From Lentilactobacillus parabuchneri DSM 5707 = NBRC 107865 (GTDB taxonomy: Bacteria; Bacillota; Bacilli; Lactobacillales; Lactobacillaceae): DNA of 64,000 nucleotides. The stretch covers positions 138,763-202,762 of the forward strand of contig NZ_AZGK01000002.1 in assembly GCF_001435315.1 (NCBI RefSeq). The letters run 5' to 3'. The notes below the pieces were generated by a model that did not search any database, was not told where the DNA came from, and was given only the letters and a program-made list of their open reading frames with translations. The translations under genes were made by a program, and so were the position numbers. Below are positions 8,854-16,054 of the stretch, piece after piece. Position 1 is the stretch's first letter; each line of letters starts with the position of its first letter.

Positions 8854-10308
8854 ATGAGCAGTTTAACTGAAAAAATGTTCCGTAAGGAAGATCCCCTTGT
8901 CTATCAAGATAAGGATTCTCATTTGATTCGAAGCTTAACAACCAAAGATTTCTTAGCCCTTGGTGTTGGAACAATCGTTTCGACTTCCATCTTCACGTTG
9001 CCCGGCGTTGTTGCCGCTCAACATGCCGGCCCAGCCGTTGCCCTTTCATTCTTGGCAGCTGCGATTGTTGCCGGAATTGTCGCTTTTGCCTACGCTGAAA
9101 TGGCAGCTGCAATGCCGTTTGCCGGATCCGCCTATTCCTGGATCAACGTGGTCTTTGGCGAGTTCTGGGGCTGGATCGCAGGCTGGGCGCTGCTGGCAGA
9201 ATATTTCATCGCCGTGGCGTTCGTGGCATCCGGTCTGTCGGCCAACTTCCAGGGACTGATATCTCCTCTGGGCTTTAAGCTGCCAGCTGCACTCTCTACA
9301 GCTTCAACCGGTAGTAACGGCGGCTTAATGGATATCGTCGCGATTATCGTTATTTTACTGGTTACAACACTGCTCTCCCGTGGTGCTTCACAGACCGCCC
9401 GAGTTGAAAACACGCTGGTTGTTTTAAAAGTGATCGCAATTTTAATTTTTATTTTTGTTGGCGCAACCGCCATTAAAATGAGCAACTACACACCATTTAT
9501 TCCAAAGTATCACGTTAACCCGGATGGGTCCGCATTTGGTGGTTGGCAAGGAATCTACGCTGGGGTTTCCGAAATCTTCCTGGCCTACATTGGTTTTGAT
9601 TCCATCGCTGCGAACTCTGCTGAAGCTAAAAATCCACAAAAGACCATGCCACGAGGAATTCTTGGGTCACTGGTTATTGCCGTTATTCTCTTCGTTTCCG
9701 TTGCTTTGGTTTTGGTCGGGATGTTCAAATATTCTGATTACGCAAACAACGCTGAACCTGTTGGTTGGGCGCTTCGTCAAAGCGGGCATGCCGTGATCGC
9801 AACGGTTGTTCAGGCAATTGCGGTTGTTGGGATGTTTACCGCCTTAATCGGGATGATGTTGGCCGGATCACGTTTGATCTATTCATTCGGTCGTGACGGC
9901 TTACTTCCTAAGTGGCTTGGAAAATTGGATCACAATTTACCAAACCGTTCATTGATCGTATTGACCATTATTGCCATCGCCTTAGGTGCATTCTTCCCAT
10001 TCACCTTCTTGGCACAATTGATTTCCGCCGGAACTTTGATCGCCTTCATGTTCGTATCGCTGGGCATTTACGCTTTACGTCCTCGTGAAGGTAAGGATAT
10101 TCCGATGCCAAGCTTTAAAATGCCGCTTTATCCAGTGTTGCCAGCACTTGGCTTCTTAGGTGCATTAGGTATCTTCTGGGGCTTGGACATCCAAGCTAAG
10201 ACTTATGCCCTCGGCTGGTTTATCCTGGGCATGGTCATTTACTTCGCATATGGGATTACACATTCAACCGCGACTGTTGATAAAGCTGCGGAACACGAAA
10301 AAGACTAG
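8854..10308 (+). CDS. APC-family amino acid permease
   Basis: A 484-residue permease with about 12 to 13 membrane segments. It has APC hallmarks: ALGVGTIVSTSIFTLPGVVA in the first segment (the unwound-helix substrate site), FAYAEMAAAMPFAGSAYSW, and AYIGFDSIAANSAEAKNPQKT before segment 7. The composition fits the cationic/branched amino acid transporter subgroup (YfnA/CAT-like). I use the ATG at 8854, which follows TAGGAG, not the in-frame ATG 66 bases upstream that lacks a ribosome binding site. The next gene, isoleucine 2-epimerase, starts 18 bp after the stop codon, so the permease probably moves a branched-chain amino acid or its D-form. That link is inference. Confidence 0.9.
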   Translation: MSSLTEKMFRKEDPLVYQDKDSHLIRSLTTKDFLALGVGTIVSTSIFTLPGVVAAQHAGPAVALSFLAAAIVAGIVAFAYAEMAAAMPFAGSAYSWINVVFGEFWGWIAGWALLAEYFIAVAFVASGLSANFQGLISPLGFKLPAALSTASTGSNGGLMDIVAIIVILLVTTLLSRGASQTARVENTLVVLKVIAILIFIFVGATAIKMSNYTPFIPKYHVNPDGSAFGGWQGIYAGVSEIFLAYIGFDSIAANSAEAKNPQKTMPRGILGSLVIAVILFVSVALVLVGMFKYSDYANNAEPVGWALRQSGHAVIATVVQAIAVVGMFTALIGMMLAGSRLIYSFGRDGLLPKWLGKLDHNLPNRSLIVLTIIAIALGAFFPFTFLAQLISAGTLIAFMFVSLGIYALRPREGKDIPMPSFKMPLYPVLPALGFLGALGIFWGLDIQAKTYALGWFILGMVIYFAYGITHSTATVDKAAEHEKD

Positions 10309-10326
10309 TAAGGGGTTGAGGATTTC

Positions 10327-11679
10327 ATGGGTAAGTTAGATAAGGCTTCTAAATTAATTGGTGAAGAAAATCAGTACTATGCACAATCCGCGCGAATCAA
10401 CTACTATAATTTAGTGATCGATCACGCTCACGGTGCGACATTAGTGGACGTTGACGGCAACAAATATATTGATTTGCTGGCAAGTGCATCTGCAATTAAT
10501 GTCGGCCACACCCATGAAAAAGTTGTTAAAGCAATCTCTGATCAGGCACAAAAACTGATTCATTACACCACCGCGTATTTTCACCACGTTCCAGGAATGG
10601 AACTATCTGAAAAGCTCGCTAAAATAGCCCCGGGAGAGTCACCAAAAATGGTGAGTTTCGGAAACTCGGGTTCAGACGCAAACGATGCGATTATCAAGTT
10701 TGCAAGAGCCTACACCGGTCGCCAGTACATTGTTTCGTATATGGGCTCGTATCATGGCTCCACGTATGGTTCGCAAACCTTATCGGGAAGTAGCTTAAAC
10801 ATGACCCGAAAGATTGGGCCAATGCTTCCAAGCGTGGTTCACGTTCCTTATCCTGATTCATACAGAACTTATCCCGGAGAAACCGAACACGATATCTCAC
10901 TTCGTTACTTCAACGAATTCAAGAAACCGTTTGAGTCATTTTTGCCCGCTGATGAAACGGCTTGTGTCCTGATTGAACCAATCCAGGGTGATGGCGGCAT
11001 TATCAAGGCACCGGAAGAATATATGCAGCTGGTTTATCAATTTTGTCACGAACATGGTATTTTGTTTGCGATTGATGAGGTTAACCAAGGCCTTGGCCGA
11101 ACGGGTAAACTTTGGAGCATCCAACAGTTCAAGGACATTGAACCGGATTTGATGTCCGTTGGCAAGTCACTTGCATCCGGCATGCCTTTAAGTGCTGTCA
11201 TTGGTAAAAAGGAAGTGATGCAAAGCTTGGAGGCACCGGCGCACGTCTTTACGACTGCCGGTAACCCAGTGTGTTCCGCCGCATCACTGGCAACTCTTGA
11301 TGTCATTGAAGATGAGCATTTGGTTGAAAAATCAGCGAAGGACGGCGCTTACGCCAAGCAAAAATTCCTGGAGATGCAAAAACGTCACCCAATGATTGGT
11401 GACGTTCGCATGTGGGGCCTCAATGGCGGCATTGAATTAGTCAAAGATCCAAAGACAAAGGAACCCGATAGTGACGCTGCAACCAAAGTCATCTATTATG
11501 CATTCGACCACGGCGTTGTTTTAATCACGCTCGCAGGCAATATCCTGCGTTTCCAGCCGCCACTGGTTATTCCTCGAGAACAACTCGATCGCGCCCTCCA
11601 GGTGCTCGACGATGCCTTTACAGCCGTTGAGAACGGTGAGGTTGAACTACCAACGAATACTGGTAAGATTGGCTGGTAA
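10327..11679 (+). CDS. Isoleucine 2-epimerase (class III PLP fold)
   Basis: A 450-residue fold-type I PLP enzyme of the class III aminotransferase family. The PLP site is visible: IDEVNQGLGRTG with the cofactor Asp near residue 248, and SVGKSLASGMPLS with the Schiff-base Lys near residue 280. The sequence from MGKLDKASKLI to TGKIGW agrees almost residue for residue with my memory of the L. buchneri enzyme (EC 5.1.1.21). That enzyme does not transaminate; it epimerises the alpha carbon of L-Ile to D-allo-Ile and acts on other branched-chain residues. It is co-transcribed with the amino acid permease upstream. The likely role is production of D-branched-chain amino acids. The functional call depends on recalled similarity, because aminotransferase motifs alone would not separate the two activities. 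Confidence 0.9.
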   Translation: MGKLDKASKLIGEENQYYAQSARINYYNLVIDHAHGATLVDVDGNKYIDLLASASAINVGHTHEKVVKAISDQAQKLIHYTTAYFHHVPGMELSEKLAKIAPGESPKMVSFGNSGSDANDAIIKFARAYTGRQYIVSYMGSYHGSTYGSQTLSGSSLNMTRKIGPMLPSVVHVPYPDSYRTYPGETEHDISLRYFNEFKKPFESFLPADETACVLIEPIQGDGGIIKAPEEYMQLVYQFCHEHGILFAIDEVNQGLGRTGKLWSIQQFKDIEPDLMSVGKSLASGMPLSAVIGKKEVMQSLEAPAHVFTTAGNPVCSAASLATLDVIEDEHLVEKSAKDGAYAKQKFLEMQKRHPMIGDVRMWGLNGGIELVKDPKTKEPDSDAATKVIYYAFDHGVVLITLAGNILRFQPPLVIPREQLDRALQVLDDAFTAVENGEVELPTNTGKIGW

Positions 11680-11719
11680 CCCACTACTATAATTAACTGA
11701 AAAATTTAAATCAACATGA

Positions 11720-11758
11720 CAAAAGTCTGAGGGTAGTAAAATGCCTCAGGCTTTTTAT
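11720..11758. terminator. Terminator between convergent genes
   Basis: Arms AG-CTGAGG and CCTCAG-CT flank an 11-base loop, with TTTTTA on the right, between the epimerase gene and the convergent EEP-family gene. Confidence 0.65.
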
Positions 11759-12822
11759 TTCAATTCAAATTCCAGCACTTCAGGATTGTGGTCCGAATTT
11801 TTAAACCCTAAGGACTTAACGTGGACGCGCTTCACTTGAATATTATCTGAAAGCAAGAACCCATCAATCAATGATGTGTAGGTTTTTCCCGGGTAATATG
11901 GGGTCCCATTTGCGCGAACTGACGGGATTTTCTTCTCGGCTAAGCCTTGCTTGGCAATCCGAAAACCGGTTGGCAATTGATTTGCCGGAAATGGATGCGT
12001 CCAATTCATGCGTTTACGGGTTGTCTTAAAGACTTCCGGACTATTCCCCAACATATCATGATTGTAATCCCCCGCCACCATCACGTAATTGCCGGCTTGC
12101 CTTTCACTGGTCATTTTGGCAAAGAGTTTATTGATTTGCGCTTTGCGAACCTTGGCGTTTTTGGTGAACGCGGATAAATGCAGATTAATCACAGCCAATC
12201 GCTTACCGTTACTAACTGGAATGTGACTAACCGAAATCGCCCGATCCAAATCCATAAATTTGTTAAAATCGGTGTCAATCGGCAACTGGTAGCGGGTGCT
12301 ATCAGTTATTTTCGCCTTTGCCAATGTCAGTAACCCTGATTTAGCTCGTCCAATCGGTCGATTGAGGGGATAAAACAGATAAGCCGAGTCATAATTTTGA
12401 GCGTAAACACTGGAATAATTAGCCATCCGGTTCTCGAGCCAACTGACTTCGTTAACGTGATAGGAGCGGTCGCCGTTAGTATCTACCTCTTGAAAAAACA
12501 TCAACGTTGGATCTTCTTGTTTAACGGCTCTGTGAATGCCCGCCAAGTCCGCCATAACCGATTGGCGGCTAAAAGCCCGTGAATACTTGCCGCCATCCAT
12601 GAAGAATGAATAATTATCAGGATAAGCCGCGTATCCAATGTTAAACGTCATCGCTTTGTACAGGTGGTTCGCTTTGAGAACTTGCTGATTTTGATTATGT
12701 GGTTTAAGTTTCACGTTATCAGGAATTCGATGGTAAGTTAAAAATACGTAAGCGGCGTACCCACCGACCATCACAATCAGACCAGATATAACCCACAGTA
12801 CTACCTTAATTAATTGTTTCAT
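11755..12822 (-). CDS. Membrane-anchored endonuclease/exonuclease/phosphatase family protein
   Basis: A 355-residue protein with one N-terminal membrane anchor (about residues 5-27) and an extracytoplasmic EEP (DNase I-like) domain. Family motifs are visible: AMTFNIGYAAY near the start, FFQEVD (metal-binding Glu), VINLHLSAF, VAGDYNHD, and the terminal SDHNPEVLEFEL with catalytic Asp-His. The ATG at 12822 is chosen because it follows GGAGGG; a longer in-frame reading would start inside that ribosome binding site. Possible substrates are extracellular DNA, sphingomyelin-like lipids or inositol phosphates, and the sequence cannot tell them apart. It diverges from the secreted histidine phosphatase. 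Confidence 0.85.
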   Translation of the reverse strand: MKQLIKVVLWVISGLIVMVGGYAAYVFLTYHRIPDNVKLKPHNQNQQVLKANHLYKAMTFNIGYAAYPDNYSFFMDGGKYSRAFSRQSVMADLAGIHRAVKQEDPTLMFFQEVDTNGDRSYHVNEVSWLENRMANYSSVYAQNYDSAYLFYPLNRPIGRAKSGLLTLAKAKITDSTRYQLPIDTDFNKFMDLDRAISVSHIPVSNGKRLAVINLHLSAFTKNAKVRKAQINKLFAKMTSERQAGNYVMVAGDYNHDMLGNSPEVFKTTRKRMNWTHPFPANQLPTGFRIAKQGLAEKKIPSVRANGTPYYPGKTYTSLIDGFLLSDNIQVKRVHVKSLGFKNSDHNPEVLEFELK

Positions 12823-12957
12823 ATGATCCCTCCACATCTAATATCATATCAAATTCGCTAACGAACGATTGGAAATATTTTTAAACAATTGGTACCGGTT
12901 ACAACGTTTTAATGATAAAATTTAGGTATCTTTGTTCATCCTTGAGGAGGGAATATC

Positions 12958-14118
12958 ATGAAGAAATCAAATTTTTTGTTTATGCTATTATTTGCTGGTG
13001 CACTCAGCATCGGGGTCGGAACATCTTCGCAAAGTGTTTCTGCCAAAACAGTTAATATTTACTTAACACGTCACGGCCAAACAATGTTTAACGTTAACGG
13101 CCGTGGTCAGGGTTGGGCTGACAGCCCGCTAACCGATACCGGCATTCAAGTTGCCCACCAACTGGGATATGGGTTGTATGGCTTGAAATTCAAAGCTGCC
13201 TACTCAGCAGATAACATGCGGACCTTTAAGACAGCAACCTATGCGCTTCAATCATCAGGCAATGGCAACTTGAAGGTCAATTGGACGCCAAATCTTCGAG
13301 AAGGCGGCTATGGTAGTTTTGAGGGACAGAAGTATGACGATGTTAATAAAATTACCATGCCACTTGTAAAACCAGCTGGAACTTATTCCGGTCCGCAAGA
13401 TTTTAGCAAAGCACAACAAGCCCTTGGCAAAGACTTCTGGCCAGCACTGCAGGACGCCTATCACGAAGCAGAGACCGTTGATTTTGGCAAATACAGCGAT
13501 CCAAGTCTTCCGGAATCATTGAAAGCTGAAAGCTCTACTCAGGTGATCAACCGCATGAACAATGAATTAACATCTATTGCTCAAAAAGCAGAAAAGACAG
13601 GTGGCAATGTCCTCGTCGTCAGTTCAGGGATGTCGATTCCAGAATGGCTATCAGCTGAAAAGAATTACACAGTTCCTAGATTTGTTAATTGGGGAAATGA
13701 AGCCACAATGAAGGTAACGTATAAGAATGGCCAATTCTACTTTCCATCAAATGTAACCGATAAGACAATTCTTTACACAATTAATAAAGGTGCCGCATTA
13801 CAAAAGCTTCCCAAAAACACATTAAAAGTGAACCGATTCTATTTGAAAAAGAACCGGGTTTCTGGTAAAACTTCAACAGGTGCATCACTCATACTTGCAA
13901 ACGCTAAAGGATCATCATTGAAGAAAGCAACTGCAAACCAAAACGGAAACTTTGTGTTTAAGTTGAGTAAATCAACTCTGGCGAAACTTAAAAAGGGTAT
14001 GAATTTGAAACTAACGTCAATTCCAAAGAACGCAGCGGAATCCCACAATATGAATTCTGATCAGATTTCGCAAACCGTATTTGGCAATAAGACAGCAACC
14101 GTTAAAGTGCTGAAATAA
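12958..14118 (+). CDS. Secreted histidine phosphatase-family protein with C-terminal Ig-like domain
   Basis: A 386-residue secreted protein: signal peptide 1-29 (ending SVSA), histidine phosphatase domain about 30-270, then a basic beta-rich C-terminal domain of about 110 residues resembling bacterial Ig or cell-wall modules. The phosphohistidine loop LTRHGQTMFN is intact, as are the second Arg (NMRTFKTA) and the acid loop REGGYGSFEGQ. However, the second catalytic His, normally in a V-x-H-G motif, is replaced: the sequence reads VVSSGMS. The C-terminal domain (ASLILANAKGSSLKKA...) carries no sortase motif. Activity may be reduced or altered. The start follows GAGGAGGG. Confidence 0.88.
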   Translation: MKKSNFLFMLLFAGALSIGVGTSSQSVSAKTVNIYLTRHGQTMFNVNGRGQGWADSPLTDTGIQVAHQLGYGLYGLKFKAAYSADNMRTFKTATYALQSSGNGNLKVNWTPNLREGGYGSFEGQKYDDVNKITMPLVKPAGTYSGPQDFSKAQQALGKDFWPALQDAYHEAETVDFGKYSDPSLPESLKAESSTQVINRMNNELTSIAQKAEKTGGNVLVVSSGMSIPEWLSAEKNYTVPRFVNWGNEATMKVTYKNGQFYFPSNVTDKTILYTINKGAALQKLPKNTLKVNRFYLKKNRVSGKTSTGASLILANAKGSSLKKATANQNGNFVFKLSKSTLAKLKKGMNLKLTSIPKNAAESHNMNSDQISQTVFGNKTATVKVLK

Positions 14119-14135
14119 CAAAGTTCAATGTAAAA

Positions 14136-14318
14136 GGGAGTGTGCCAAAAGGCGGGTTTGCTTCCGTAGCATAACCTAGAATAACTTTTTGAGCTGAAAG
14201 CTCGGAAAGTTATTCGTAGTTATGCCTAGGAAGCGGCCTTTTGACACACGTTCCGGCTATATAATATTGAAAACGTAAAGGGGCTGTTGGCAAAACGTTA
14301 GTTTTGTCACAGCCCCTT
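14136..14318. repeat. Intergenic palindromic repeat with terminator, copy B
   Basis: Second copy of the element at 5845-6062: same outer arms (TGTGCCAAAAGGC and GCCTTTTGACACAC, with one arm base changed), same inner cruciform arms and same terminal GGGGCTGT/ACAGCCCC hairpin. It lacks about 30 bases present in copy A. Like copy A it lies between two convergent genes and probably serves as their terminator. Confidence 0.8.
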
Positions 14319-14320
14319 TT

Positions 14321-15523
14321 CTATACCCGAATTTTGTCTTTTAAAAATCTCATCGACGCCCATAACAACAATGCACACGCGGCACCAATAACAATATTAA
14401 TCCAGGCAATTGCCGTCACCGGAGTTGCTTCCGCGACTGAAACGATCACCATTCCAATGCTACCCATGATGGTCCCACCGGCACTGTATAAAGCAGATGC
14501 AGAACCGTTATCGTTTTCCTCTTGTTTTAACACCAAATAAGTTCCAGGCGGCCGAACCATGCTGCTGGCCAGAGTTGCCGGAAACTGGGTTAAGGCAAAC
14601 GCAATCGGGCTCATTTTACCAAAGGAGAGTACCAGAATGCCGGCGACAATACTCATGCCAAACGCTGTGTAAATGATTGTAAAGCGATCGACGTACTTTG
14701 ACAGCGGGATATAGACCAATGGCCCCATCAGCATGCCAATCGCGTTAAACGAGAAGAATAAGCTAAACATCCGGCTGCTTAAATGAAACGTATCTTGAAA
14801 AATATACGATGATGAGGAAATGTAAGATAAGGACACAATCGACATCAAAGAAAAGCTAAACAAAAGCGCCGTAAATCCAGGGTTTAAAAGCAATACCCCC
14901 AGCCGACCGAAGGATCTGAGAACGCTGGTTGTTTCGTGGTTGGCTTGATGGGTTTCCTTAAAAATCAGTGCTCCGTAGATGACTGACGCGCCCAATAATG
15001 CTTGAGCGAAGAAAATACCCCGCCAAGAGATAAACGTTAGCAACAATGACCCAATCACCGGCGCAATGGCTGGCGAAATAACCACCATTGATTGCACGAT
15101 CGCCAATGTGGTTTCCTGTTTGCGACCAACAAAAACATCCTTGATGACCGCGGTGGCAATGGTTGTCGCCACCCCGCCACCAATAGCTTGAAGAACCCGG
15201 AAAATAATAATTTCATACGCATTTGTCGCAATCCCGCAAAGAATACTGGCAACCATATACAAGGTTAGGCCAATCAGGAGAATCGGCCGCCGTCCGTATC
15301 GATCGCTGAGCGGTCCCCAAAAGAGGGTTGCGATTGAATAAAAGACAAAAAATAAAATTAAAGTCAGATTCATCACGATTTCAGGAACTGCAAAGAACTT
15401 GGTCATCTCAGGGAGTGCTGGTAGATAAAGATCGGTTGATAACGGCACAAAGGCACTCAAAAGCGCCAGAAAAACAATAAAACCGGTATTGCCCATTCTG
15501 GGTTGCACTTGGTTGGTTGCCAT
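14321..15523 (-). CDS. Bcr/CflA-type MFS drug efflux transporter
   Basis: A 400-residue, 12-segment major facilitator of the Bcr/CflA drug:H+ antiporter branch (DHA1). It shows PLSTDLYLPALPEM in the first segment, WGPLSDRYGRRPILLIGL as motif A after segment 2, and RVLQAIGGGVATTIATAVIKD in segment 4. The ATG at 15523 follows AGGAGGTG. A longer in-frame reading begins at a GTG inside the upstream gene and is less likely. The gene lies 11 bp downstream of a GNAT acetyltransferase on the same strand, so the pair is probably one unit. The drug range is unknown. Confidence 0.9.
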   Translation of the reverse strand: MATNQVQPRMGNTGFIVFLALLSAFVPLSTDLYLPALPEMTKFFAVPEIVMNLTLILFFVFYSIATLFWGPLSDRYGRRPILLIGLTLYMVASILCGIATNAYEIIIFRVLQAIGGGVATTIATAVIKDVFVGRKQETTLAIVQSMVVISPAIAPVIGSLLLTFISWRGIFFAQALLGASVIYGALIFKETHQANHETTSVLRSFGRLGVLLLNPGFTALLFSFSLMSIVSLSYISSSSYIFQDTFHLSSRMFSLFFSFNAIGMLMGPLVYIPLSKYVDRFTIIYTAFGMSIVAGILVLSFGKMSPIAFALTQFPATLASSMVRPPGTYLVLKQEENDNGSASALYSAGGTIMGSIGMVIVSVAEATPVTAIAWINIVIGAACALLLWASMRFLKDKIRV

Positions 15524-15534
15524 CTCAACACCTC

Positions 15535-15969
15535 CTAATCTCTCTCCCACTTCATGCGAACCGCAAACTCATCGGTCACTTCATCTAAATCATGACTAAT
15601 TTCATGAAAACCCTGTTGGATATAAAAACGATAGGCCCGCGAATTCTTCTCGTACACGGACAATGTGAGGACCGAATGAGTTGATTTGGCAGCCGCGATT
15701 AATTGTGAACCAATGCCTTGATCACGAAATTTGGCGGCCACAAATAGCCCCGCTATATAATTGCCATCCATACCCAAGAACCCTTTGACATGGCCATCAG
15801 ATTCAAATATAAAGAGTTCAGCCTTTGAAATCGCCTTCTTGGCGCCATCATAATAATTCTTCCAATACATCGGATCAATAAAGGCGTGGGCCTCAAGATT
15901 TGAGCTCAACCAAATATCCGCCACTTCATCTAACATAGGTCCCGACAGACCAATCGTATGGGTAATCAT
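15535..15969 (-). CDS. GNAT-family N-acetyltransferase
   Basis: A 144-residue single-domain GNAT protein. The acetyl-CoA pyrophosphate loop is AAKFRDQGIGSQLI, the R/Q-x-x-G-x-G/A motif A. Motif B is LTLSVYEKNSRAYRFYIQQGF, typical of RimI-like or small-molecule acetyltransferases. The start is the ATG after GGAGG. It precedes the Bcr/CflA efflux gene by 11 bp, so it may modify the same class of compound that is exported. The substrate cannot be inferred from sequence. Confidence 0.88.
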   Translation of the reverse strand: MITHTIGLSGPMLDEVADIWLSSNLEAHAFIDPMYWKNYYDGAKKAISKAELFIFESDGHVKGFLGMDGNYIAGLFVAAKFRDQGIGSQLIAAAKSTHSVLTLSVYEKNSRAYRFYIQQGFHEISHDLDEVTDEFAVRMKWERD

Positions 15970-16009
15970 CACATAACGCCTCCACAAAAAGGATTTGTTT
16001 CTTATTTTA

Positions 16010-16050
16010 TACCAAAAAGGGAATTCCGAGGTGGAATTCCCTTTTTGAAA
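16010..16050. terminator. Strong bidirectional terminator
   Basis: AAAAAGGGAATTCC / GGAATTCCCTTTTT arms with a five-base loop, serving the 841-residue surface protein gene on the minus strand. Confidence 0.8.
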
Positions 16051-16054
16051 TAGA

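Noticed and set aside
10936-11306. Minus-strand frames inside the isoleucine 2-epimerase gene
   Set aside because: They are shadows of a strongly supported coding sequence and have no initiation signals.
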